From the NCBI GenBank assembly GCA_900542965.1, contig UQPY01000009.1:1-46179 (forward strand): a stretch of 46,179 nt of DNA. The letters run 5' to 3'. The position numbers were made by a program, and so were the translations under genes. The stretch's first letter is position 1, and every line of letters starts with the position of its first letter. This document shows positions 39,581 through 46,179 of this stretch, piece after piece. The stretch comes from an uncultured Collinsella sp. (GTDB taxonomy: Bacteria; Actinomycetota; Coriobacteriia; Coriobacteriales; Coriobacteriaceae). Under the pieces are notes generated by a model. The model made no database searches. It was not told the origin of the DNA and worked only from the letters and a program-made list of their open reading frames with translations.

Positions 39581-41005
39581 GTGGTCTTCGCCCCCCAGGG
39601 AAAACATACGCTGTCGCACCGCGTTTTTGTGACGATCTTTGTCTGCGCCATGGCGGTTATCGTGGCGTTTACGGTGCTGGGTGCGTTCTTTGTGCAAAAC
39701 ACCTTGGCGGATGCCACGAGTGCCAACCTGGCGCAGGAAACCGAGTTCATTGCTGCCGCCCTCGATGAGCAGCAGGAGCCCATCCCGTTCTTGCGTAGCC
39801 TCGATCGCGAGGACTTGCGCATCACGCTGATTAACAAGGATGGATCGGTTGCCTACGACAACGAGGCGTCGCCTTCCACACTGCCCAACCATGGCGATCG
39901 CCCCGAGGTCATCGAGGCCTTTGAGAGTGGTTCGGGTTCCGCGGAGCGCGCAAGCTCTACACTCGACGAGATTATGCTGTATCGCGCCGTCACCCTTGAT
40001 AACGGCCAGGTCGTTCGCTTGGCGCAGGCCCAGCCTGGCGTTGCGGCGATTTTGCTGTCGATGCTGGCGCCGATGCTGCTTATCGCAGCAGCGGGTGCAG
40101 TACTCTCGTTTTTTATGGCGCGCCGTGAGTCCCGTGCCATCATCGCGCCGTTGCAAGAGGTGGATTTGGATCACCCACGCCGTAGCTATGAGCACGCCTA
40201 TGCCGAGATGGTCCCCATGCTTGAGCGTATCGAGTCGCAGCGCCAGGAACTCAAGCGCCAAATGGCGGTGCTAGCGGACAACGACCGTATGCGCCGCGAG
40301 TTCACGGCGAATATCACCCATGAGCTCAAGACGCCGCTTACGGCGATTTCGGGCTATGCCGAGCTCATCGCAAATGGCATGGTCGAGGGCGAGGACGACC
40401 TGCGCAACTTTGGCGGTCGCATCTATCGTGAGGCGGGCCGCTTGGCAGCGCTTGTCAACGACATCCTTACGCTGTCTAACTTGGACGAGGCCGAACGTGC
40501 AACTGAAGGCGAGGCAGTGCCCATTGGGTCCACGGAGCCTATTGAGCTCTCGCGTGCGATCTACGCGGTTGAGCAGCGTCTTGAACAGGTTGCCCGTCAG
40601 GCGAATGTGACGATAAGTCATGAGACCAAGCCTGTGGTCATCGAAGGCGTGTCGCGCTTGGTCGACGAGCTCATCTATAATCTGGCAAGCAACGCCATCC
40701 GCTACAATCGGTCCGGCGGTACGGTTACGCTGCAGTGCGGCACCAACGACGAAGGCCATCCGTTCCTCGCTGTCGCCGACACGGGAATCGGTATCGCGCC
40801 TGAAGAACAGGGCAAGGTATTTGAGCGGTTCTATCGCGTGGACAAGAGTAGGTCCAAGGCACGCGGCGGAACCGGCCTGGGGCTTGCCATTGTCAAGCAT
40901 GCGGCCCTGTATCATCACGCCACGCTCGATCTGTCGAGCGAGTTGGGCGTGGGAACCACCATTACGGTGACGTTTCCCATACAGCAGGACGAGCCATTCG
41001 CATAG
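39581..41005 (+). CDS. Sensor histidine kinase, PhoR-like
   Basis: A 474-residue kinase with two membrane segments (FVTIFVCAMAVIVAFTVLGAFF near 15-36; AAILLSMLAPMLLIAAAGAVLSFFMA near 150-175) enclosing an extracytoplasmic sensor of about 115 residues. The cytoplasmic part has a HAMP-like linker, H box EFTANITHELKTPLTAISGY (His about 247), N box ELIYNLASNAIRYN, G1 DTGIGI and G2 GGTGLGLAIVKHA. The sensor has SINKDGSVAYDN-like PAS/CHASE-type features (LINKDGSVAYDNEA). GTG 39581 follows GGAGGAG, 3 bp after the regulator gene; the two are cotranscribed. Confidence 0.9.
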   Translation: MVFAPQGKHTLSHRVFVTIFVCAMAVIVAFTVLGAFFVQNTLADATSANLAQETEFIAAALDEQQEPIPFLRSLDREDLRITLINKDGSVAYDNEASPSTLPNHGDRPEVIEAFESGSGSAERASSTLDEIMLYRAVTLDNGQVVRLAQAQPGVAAILLSMLAPMLLIAAAGAVLSFFMARRESRAIIAPLQEVDLDHPRRSYEHAYAEMVPMLERIESQRQELKRQMAVLADNDRMRREFTANITHELKTPLTAISGYAELIANGMVEGEDDLRNFGGRIYREAGRLAALVNDILTLSNLDEAERATEGEAVPIGSTEPIELSRAIYAVEQRLEQVARQANVTISHETKPVVIEGVSRLVDELIYNLASNAIRYNRSGGTVTLQCGTNDEGHPFLAVADTGIGIAPEEQGKVFERFYRVDKSRSKARGGTGLGLAIVKHAALYHHATLDLSSELGVGTTITVTFPIQQDEPFA

Positions 41006-41030
41006 CGATACAACATAGATATTGATGTAG

Positions 41031-41064
41031 ACGCCGCATTTGACTTTCGGGTGCGGCGTTGTTG
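41031..41064 (+). terminator. Hairpin after the PhoR-like gene
   Basis: ACGCCGCA (41031-41038) pairs with TGCGGCGT (41052-41059), followed by TTGTTG. Probably a terminator of moderate strength. Confidence 0.6.
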
Positions 41065-41124
41065 TGCAATTTTACGATTGCTTCCGTCATTTTTACAGGA
41101 GAGCCTGTTTCTTATGTATAGAGT

Positions 41125-41153
41125 TTGGTCTCGGTAAAAAGATGCGATAACAT
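41125..41153 (+). promoter_or_regulatory. Promoter of the BY-kinase operon
   Basis: TTGGTC (41125-41130) and TAACAT (41148-41153) with a 17-bp spacer, about 47 bp before the first gene. Confidence 0.5.
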
Positions 41154-41200
41154 ACGGACAGTTTTGTCAATCCGAACTGGGGAAATGAAAGGCAAGCTGC

Positions 41201-41857
41201 ATGACCCTTCTCGAACTGTTCCAGCTGCTGAAGAAGCACCTCAAGCTGGTCATCACCCTTCCGGTGGTCTGCGCGATCGCCATGGGCATCGTGTCCTTCA
41301 TTGCGATGGACAACACCTATACCGCGACGACGAGCATGTACATTCTCGCCAAGACCGACGATAGCGGTCAGATGAGCTACAACGATCTCTCGGCGAGCCA
41401 GATGCTTTCCAACGATATCGCCACGCTGCTGGATAGCGATAGCGTTAAGAGCGGCGCCGCCAAAGAACTGGGCCTCACCGATTTGGATGACTACAAGGTG
41501 TCTGTTTCCTCCGAGACCACCACGCGTGTCATTACGCTTTCGGTTACCGGCACCGATGCCAAGGAGACGGCTGAGGTCGCAAAGGCCATTGCCAGCTCGG
41601 TGAGTACGGTCGCTCAGAACGTCGGCGCTGCCCAGAGCATCAACGTTATCGACGAGGCTAAGACCCCCGAAGCCCCCAGCGGCCCCAAGCGCACGCTGTA
41701 TATTGCCGTCGCGTTCCTCGCCGGTATCTTTATCGCAGTTGCCTATGTCGTTTTGGCAGACATGCTCAATACCCGCATCCGCGGTGCTGAAGAGGCAGAA
41801 GAGCTCCTGGGTATTCCCGTTGTTGGCCGAATTCCGGCTATGAAAGGTGGTAAATAG
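41201..41857 (+). CDS. Polysaccharide chain-length regulator / BY-kinase modulator (Wzz/CapA type)
   Basis: A 218-residue protein with two membrane helices (VITLPVVCAIAMGIVSFIA, about 15-35; TLYIAVAFLAGIFIAVAYVVLA, about 165-187) flanking an extracytoplasmic domain, the Wzz layout. The start TLLELFQLLKKHLK and the proximal Pro-rich PEAPSGPKRTLYIA before helix 2 are typical. In Gram-positive bacteria this protein activates the separate tyrosine kinase encoded next. It is followed after 2 bp by that kinase gene. Confidence 0.88.
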   Translation: MTLLELFQLLKKHLKLVITLPVVCAIAMGIVSFIAMDNTYTATTSMYILAKTDDSGQMSYNDLSASQMLSNDIATLLDSDSVKSGAAKELGLTDLDDYKVSVSSETTTRVITLSVTGTDAKETAEVAKAIASSVSTVAQNVGAAQSINVIDEAKTPEAPSGPKRTLYIAVAFLAGIFIAVAYVVLADMLNTRIRGAEEAEELLGIPVVGRIPAMKGGK

Positions 41858-41859
41858 GC

Positions 41860-42597
41860 ATGGCTAAGGCAAAGAACACCGATAAGCTCGTTGTACAGAA
41901 TGCCGCCAAGACCCTTCTGGCCAACATCCGCTTTGCGAGCGTGGATGACCCCATTCGCACCATCACCGTTACCTCCTCGATTCCCAACGAGGGCAAGTCT
42001 ACGGTTTCCATTAACCTTGCTCAGGCAATCGCCACGAGCGGCAAGTCCGTGCTCCTGGTCGAGGCCGATATGCGCCGCAGGTCCCTTTCCGATATGCTCG
42101 GCGTTCGTTCGCGCGGCGGACTCTATGCGGTCCTTTCCGAGCAGATCTCCATTGACCAGGCAATTGTCGAGACGGGTCAGAAGAACTTCTACTTCCTCGA
42201 TGCCGAGCCGCACATTCCCAATCCTGCCGACATCATCGTCTCCCATCGCTTTGCCAAACTGGTAAAGGCACTGTCCGCCAAGTTCCAGTACGTCATCTTC
42301 GATGCTCCTCCGGTCGGCACCTTCATCGATGCTGCCGAGATTGCCAGCTTGACCGACGGCGCGCTGTTCGTGGTGCGCGAGGACTTCACCAAGCGCGAAG
42401 AGGCGCTCAACGCTATCGCCCAGCTTAAGAAGTCCGAGAAGGTCAAGCTCATCGGTACCGTCATGAATTACTGTGAGACCGAGACCAGCGAGTACTACTA
42501 TTCTTACTACACCAAGGACGGTAAGAAGGTTAAGAAGGGCTCCGACGATCAGGGCACTTCCAAAAAGGGCATCTTCACCAACCGAGCAAACGTTTAG
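41860..42597 (+). CDS. Bacterial tyrosine kinase CpsD/CapB type
   Basis: A 245-residue BY-kinase. Walker A TSSIPNEGKSTVSINLA, Walker A' VLLVEADMRR, Walker B YVIFDAPPVG, and a C-terminal Tyr cluster (ETETSEYYYSYYTKDGKK), which is the usual autophosphorylation site. It acts with the membrane activator encoded upstream and is reversed by the PHP phosphatase downstream, a known three-part switch for capsule or exopolysaccharide synthesis. No glycosyltransferase or polymerase gene is found in this window. Confidence 0.92.
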   Translation: MAKAKNTDKLVVQNAAKTLLANIRFASVDDPIRTITVTSSIPNEGKSTVSINLAQAIATSGKSVLLVEADMRRRSLSDMLGVRSRGGLYAVLSEQISIDQAIVETGQKNFYFLDAEPHIPNPADIIVSHRFAKLVKALSAKFQYVIFDAPPVGTFIDAAEIASLTDGALFVVREDFTKREEALNAIAQLKKSEKVKLIGTVMNYCETETSEYYYSYYTKDGKKVKKGSDDQGTSKKGIFTNRANV

Positions 42598-42614
42598 TTG
42601 ATTAAGGCTGACCT

Positions 42615-43265
42615 ATGCGTGACATTCATTGCCATATCTTGCCGGGTGTAGACGACGGCGCCGCCGATCTCGAAGAGAGCTTGGCGATGCTCGAGGCTGC
42701 CAAGCGGGCCGGTGTAACCAGAATCGTTTGCACTCCTCACTGCCGTGATCCCTATTTTGATTACGACAAGATGTGGGATGCCTTTGAGCTGCTGCGCGAT
42801 AACGCTGACGGTTTTCCGCTCCAGATGGGCTTCGAGGTCAACCATCGAAAGCTCGTTGAGCTTGGTATCGATGCCGCGGATCACTTGCATTTCGATGGGA
42901 CCAACGAGTTTCTGCTCGAGCTTTCGACGCATGCCGATGCGTATGCGTTTAGAGAGTACGAGAACACGATTTACGATTTGCAGTGCCGTGGCTACCAGGT
43001 GATCATCGCTCATCCTGAGCGCTATCGTGCGGTTCAAAAGGATGTAAGCGTGGCGGAGCGCCTGGTCGATATGGGCTGCAAGCTGCAGGCTTCGGCGGAC
43101 TTTATTGCCGGCGGTCGCTTTGGTCGCGAGAAAAAGCCGGCACAGCGCCTGTTCGATCAGAACCTGTACAGCTTCATCGCGAGCGATGCCCATAACGTGG
43201 GTCATTACGACTGCCTGGCGAAGGCTCGCGCGAAGTTTAGCGTGCGCGGAGCTCATTTTCGCTAA
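42615..43265 (+). CDS. Tyrosine phosphatase of the PHP family (CpsB/YwqE type)
   Basis: A 216-residue manganese-dependent phosphatase. PHP metal motifs are visible: DIHCHILPGVDDGA, CTPHCRDP, LELSTHA, IIAHPERYRAV and SDAHNVGHY. It removes phosphate from the Tyr cluster of the upstream kinase. The intergenic gap of 17 bp supports one operon with the two preceding genes. Confidence 0.93.
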   Translation: MRDIHCHILPGVDDGAADLEESLAMLEAAKRAGVTRIVCTPHCRDPYFDYDKMWDAFELLRDNADGFPLQMGFEVNHRKLVELGIDAADHLHFDGTNEFLLELSTHADAYAFREYENTIYDLQCRGYQVIIAHPERYRAVQKDVSVAERLVDMGCKLQASADFIAGGRFGREKKPAQRLFDQNLYSFIASDAHNVGHYDCLAKARAKFSVRGAHFR

Positions 43266-43304
43266 AATCTGTCCCTAACGTTCGCATTGAATGAAAGGGC
43301 AGCC

Positions 43305-43805
43305 ATGGATATCCAACTTAAGACGGGATGCTTTGATGACGCGGCGTTGGTGCGCCGCGTCGTTTTTATGGACGAGCAGGGCTACGAGAACGAGTTTGAC
43401 GCTATCGACGAGGATCCGAACTGCATTCATGTGACGCTCTATGTAGACGGCGAGCTTGCCGGTTGCTCGCGCGTGTTTCCCGAAGAGCTTGAGCGCGCGG
43501 CTGACGCAGAGGCTCCGGTGTCGCCGGCGTGCGACTTGGACGAAGGCGTCGCGGCGGGGGAGACCTACATTATGGGGCGCGTGGCTGTGCTGCCGAGCAT
43601 GCGCCGTCTCGGTCTGGCGAGCAAGATTGTCGAGGCCAGTGATACGTGCGCGCGTGATGCCGGCGCCAAGCTCATTAAGCTGCATGCGCAGGAATACGTG
43701 CTGCCGCTCTATATAAAGGCGGGCTACACGCAAATTGCCCCGGTAGACTACGAAGACGAGGGCCAGCCCCATGTCTGGATGGCCAAGCGCGTAGATGGCA
43801 GATAG
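43305..43805 (+). CDS. GNAT family N-acetyltransferase
   Basis: A 166-residue GCN5-related acetyltransferase. It contains the acetyl-CoA-binding strand-helix MGRVAVLPSMRRLGLASKIVEA, followed by GAKLIKLHAQEYVLPLYIKAGY and PVDYEDEGQPHVWMAK, the ElaA-like pattern. Substrate unknown. ATG 43305 has AAAGGG 6 nt upstream; a longer in-frame TTG at 43287 overlaps this site and is unlikely. Confidence 0.88.
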   Translation: MDIQLKTGCFDDAALVRRVVFMDEQGYENEFDAIDEDPNCIHVTLYVDGELAGCSRVFPEELERAADAEAPVSPACDLDEGVAAGETYIMGRVAVLPSMRRLGLASKIVEASDTCARDAGAKLIKLHAQEYVLPLYIKAGYTQIAPVDYEDEGQPHVWMAKRVDGR

Positions 43806-43915
43806 GGACGTTCCTTTCCTGCCGGCAGTTGGGGACACTCCTTGGTAATCGGTGCATCGGAGCGCTTAGACATACAGTTTTTCGATTCCGTATGTATATA
43901 TGCGCGCTAATGGGT

Positions 43916-43977
43916 TATAAAATCTAAGTCTGAACATAGCAGGTCTGTGATGCGGCTCGGGCAACCGGGCCGTTTTT
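43916..43977 (+). promoter_or_regulatory. Promoter -10 and terminator-like hairpin in the htpG leader
   Basis: TATAAA (43916-43921) is the best -10 before htpG. About 30 bp on, CGGCTCGG (43953-43960), loop GCAA, CCGGGCCG (43965-43972) and five T residues form a complete intrinsic terminator, still 30 bp before the start codon. If the promoter call is right, htpG transcripts must pass this terminator. No CIRCE or HAIR heat-shock element was found. Confidence 0.55.
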
Positions 43978-44007
43978 GCGGACGGGGGTAGCGCGAAAGG
44001 ACTGCAC

Positions 44008-46032
44008 ATGCGTCAATTTAAGACCGAGAGCAAAAAACTGCTCGACCTCATGATCAACTCCATCTACACCAATAAGGAAATCTTCCTGCGCGAGCTTATC
44101 TCCAACGCGAGCGATGCCGTCGACAAGCTCAACTTTAAGAGCCTTCAGGATTCGAGTGTCAAACTCGACCAGGGCGACCTGGCCATCCGTGTCTCCTTTG
44201 ATAAGGATGCCCGTACCATCACTATTTCGGATAACGGTATCGGCATGACCGCCGAGGAGCTCGAGCGCAACCTGGGCACCATCGCCCATTCCGGCTCCGA
44301 GGAGTTTAAGACCGAGAACGCCGAGCAACAGGGTTCCGATGTCGACATCATCGGTCAGTTTGGCGTGGGTTTCTACTCCGCCTTTATGGTCGCCAGCCAC
44401 ATGAAGGTCGTCAGCCGCGCTTACGGCGAGGAGGCCGCCCACGTTTGGGAGTCCGACGGTCTTGAGGGCTACACCATCGAGGATGGCGAGCGTGCTGAGC
44501 ACGGTACCGATGTCATCCTGACGCTGCGCGAGAACGAGAAGCTCGACGCCGACGGCGAGGCCGAGACCTACGATCGCTTCCTGACCGAGTGGGGCCTCAA
44601 GAGCCTGATTCAGCAGTACAGCAACTATGTGCGCTACCCGATTCAGATGATGGTGACCAAGAGCCGCCAGAAGCCCAAGCCTGAGGACGCCGGCGACGAC
44701 TACAAGCCCGAGTACGAGGACTATCAGGAGCTCGAGACCATCAACTCCATGACGCCGATCTGGAAAAAGCGCAGCTCCGACGTTGAACAGAAGGATTACA
44801 ACGAGTTCTACAAGTCCACGTTCCACGACTTTGATGATCCCGCGCGCACTATCAGCTTCCATGCCGAGGGTACGCTTGAGTACGATGCGCTGCTGTTTGT
44901 GCCGGGTCGCGCCCCGTTCGATCTGTACAGCAAGGACTACGAGAAGGGCCTGGCGCTCTATAGCTCCAACGTGCTGATTATGGAGAAGTGCGACGACCTG
45001 CTGCCCGACTACTACAACTTTGTGCGCGGTGTCGTGGACTCTGCCGACGTGACGCTCAATATTTCGCGTGAGACGCTGCAGCAGAATCGTCAGCTCAAGG
45101 CCATTGCCAAGCGTGTCGAGAAGAAGATCACCGCCGATCTCGAGGACATGCGCGACAACGACCGCGAGGCATACGAGAAGTTCTTTGAGAACTTTGGTCG
45201 CGGTCTTAAGTACGGCATCTACTCGAGCTATGGCATGAAGGCCGATGAGCTCGCCGACCTGCTGCTGTTCTGGTCTGCCAAGGAGCAGAAGATGATCACC
45301 CTTGCCGAGTATGCCAAGGGCATGCCCGAGGATCAGAAGGCCATCTACTACGCCGCCGGCGACTCGCGTGAGCGCTTGGCCAAGATGCCCGTGGTAAAGG
45401 GCGTGCTCGACCGCGGCTACGATGTACTGCTGCTGACGCAGGACGTGGATGAGTTCACCTTCCAGGCCATGCGTGAGTACGTGGCTGCCGATATGCCCAA
45501 GGTCTACGAGGATGACGCTGCTCGCGAGGCTGCCGAGAAGGCAGTTGCCGATGGTGCCGAGCCTGAGGTCGAGGATCGTCACCTGGAGCTCAAGAACGTC
45601 GCGACCGGCGATCTTGACTTGGCGACCGATGACGAGAAGAAGGAGGCCGAGGACGCTACCAAGGAGAACGAGGACCTCTTTAACGCCATGAAGGAGGCGC
45701 TCGGCGACAAGGTCGAGAAGGTTGCCGTCTCCGCGCGCCTGACTGACGCTCCCGCCTGCATCACCACCGAGGGTCCGCTTTCGCTCGAGATGGAGAAGGT
45801 GCTTCAGAAGGGTCCCGAGGGCGCGCCCGACGGTATGCCCAAGAGCCAGCGTGTGCTCGAGCTCAACGCTAAGCACCCGGTCTTCGCCAAGCTCGTCGCT
45901 GCCCAGAAGGCGGGCGACGCCGACAAGATCAAGCAGTACTCCGGCCTGCTCTACGACCAGGCCCTGCTCGTCGAGGGCATCCTCCCCGAGGACCCCGTAG
46001 CCTTCGCGGCAGCTGTTTGTAACTTGATGTAG
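44008..46032 (+). CDS. htpG: Molecular chaperone HtpG (Hsp90)
   Basis: A 674-residue Hsp90. N-terminal GHKL ATPase: FLRELISNASDAVDKL, DNGIGM, the lid GTIAHSGSEEF and GQFGVGFYSAF. Middle domain: MTPIWKK near 250, then RGVVDSADVTLNISRE-TLQ with the catalytic Arg region. C-terminal dimerisation domain ending without MEEVD, as in bacteria. It is longer than typical bacterial HtpG (about 625), with an extra acidic stretch (DDEKKEAEDATKENED). AAAGGA lies about 7 nt before ATG 44008. Confidence 0.96.
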   Translation: MRQFKTESKKLLDLMINSIYTNKEIFLRELISNASDAVDKLNFKSLQDSSVKLDQGDLAIRVSFDKDARTITISDNGIGMTAEELERNLGTIAHSGSEEFKTENAEQQGSDVDIIGQFGVGFYSAFMVASHMKVVSRAYGEEAAHVWESDGLEGYTIEDGERAEHGTDVILTLRENEKLDADGEAETYDRFLTEWGLKSLIQQYSNYVRYPIQMMVTKSRQKPKPEDAGDDYKPEYEDYQELETINSMTPIWKKRSSDVEQKDYNEFYKSTFHDFDDPARTISFHAEGTLEYDALLFVPGRAPFDLYSKDYEKGLALYSSNVLIMEKCDDLLPDYYNFVRGVVDSADVTLNISRETLQQNRQLKAIAKRVEKKITADLEDMRDNDREAYEKFFENFGRGLKYGIYSSYGMKADELADLLLFWSAKEQKMITLAEYAKGMPEDQKAIYYAAGDSRERLAKMPVVKGVLDRGYDVLLLTQDVDEFTFQAMREYVAADMPKVYEDDAAREAAEKAVADGAEPEVEDRHLELKNVATGDLDLATDDEKKEAEDATKENEDLFNAMKEALGDKVEKVAVSARLTDAPACITTEGPLSLEMEKVLQKGPEGAPDGMPKSQRVLELNAKHPVFAKLVAAQKAGDADKIKQYSGLLYDQALLVEGILPEDPVAFAAAVCNLM

Positions 46033-46039
46033 TTGGGTC

Positions 46040-46110
46040 GTTACGCGGTTTTACCAAACCGCGTAACAACTCGACGCTGCCCTTCGTTCCGCCGTTCTAA
46101 CGAACGGCGG
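46040..46110 (+). terminator. Two hairpins after htpG
   Basis: GTTACGCGGTTT (46040-46051) with AAACCGCGTAAC (46056-46067), then CCGCCGTTC (46089-46097) with GAACGGCGG (46102-46110); both perfect. Neither has a T run. They probably mark the end of the htpG transcript. Nothing further can be called up to 46179, apart from an ATG at 46167 too close to the edge to judge. Confidence 0.55.
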
Positions 46111-46179
46111 ACCAGCCGACGCTGCGCGCCGCCCAGAGCGACAATTTGTCATTCAAAGAGCAAGGCATGACCAGAAGGT

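Noticed and set aside
43806..43860. REP-like repeat after the acetyltransferase gene
   Set aside because: GGGACGTTCCT and GGGGACACTCCTT look like degenerate repeats, but they form no convincing palindrome and occur only here in the window.
43806..44007. CIRCE or HAIR heat-shock operator at htpG
   Set aside because: Neither TTAGCACTC-N9-GAGTGCTAA nor CTTGAGT-N7-ACTCAAG is present.
46167..46179. Start of a next gene at the right edge
   Set aside because: Only four codons are visible and there is no clear ribosome binding site.

Overview
The window reads as a chromosomal segment of a high-GC actinobacterium of the class Coriobacteriia, most likely a gut Collinsella. This is inferred from strong G/C third-position bias, a secretin-less Tad pilus operon, ORC/Cdc6-like ATPase and left-edge protein families I associate with Coriobacteriia, and the housekeeping gene mix. 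I could run no database search, so the genus is an inference.

Layout. 1-726: a gene running off the left edge on the minus strand and a non-coding gap. 726-6735: pyruvate kinase (minus), a P-type Ca2+ ATPase behind a long structured leader, and the GTPase rsgA. 6988-16578: one compact, overlapping Tad/Flp pilus operon (cpaB, tadZ, tadA, tadB, tadC, flp, small membrane protein, second pilin-like gene, three TadE/TadG-like pseudopilin genes, DUF192 gene). 16637-17187: a toxin-antitoxin pair. 17311-28729: housekeeping genes (GH5-like protein, rsmI, metG, ksgA, tatD, SPFH protein, rlmH, proC, small membrane protein, serS) interspersed with tRNA-Phe, tRNA-Leu and tRNA-Arg. 28832-34146: a more accessory stretch with a large TPR-like protein, iterons plus an ORC/Cdc6-like ATPase, tRNA-Ser and a TM2-domain protein. 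34307-41005: dacA, a VanRS-like two-component system, pstB and a PhoB/PhoR-like system. 41201-43265: a bacterial tyrosine kinase/phosphatase trio for polysaccharide control. Then a GNAT acetyltransferase and htpG.

Functional themes are ribosome maturation (RsgA, RsmI, KsgA, RlmH), aminoacylation (MetG, SerS), envelope sensing and remodelling (DacA, VanRS-like, PhoBR/PstB, Wzz/BY-kinase/PHP phosphatase) and surface appendage assembly (Tad).

The most unusual signal is a family of about 190-bp elements directly behind three tRNA genes (Phe, Leu, Arg). Each has the same order: the tRNA 3' end from the T-loop with its terminator, an inverted copy of that tRNA's own T-arm, a hairpin-rich core with shared AAACGC/GCGTTT and TCCGCG/CGCGGA hairpins, and a second copy of the same tRNA's 3' end plus terminator. 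The offset between the two copies is 186, 189 and 190 bp. tRNA-Ser carries what looks like a remnant. The second most interesting signal is a switch-like leader RNA before the Ca2+ ATPase, in which two mutually exclusive folds expose or hide the Shine-Dalgarno sequence.
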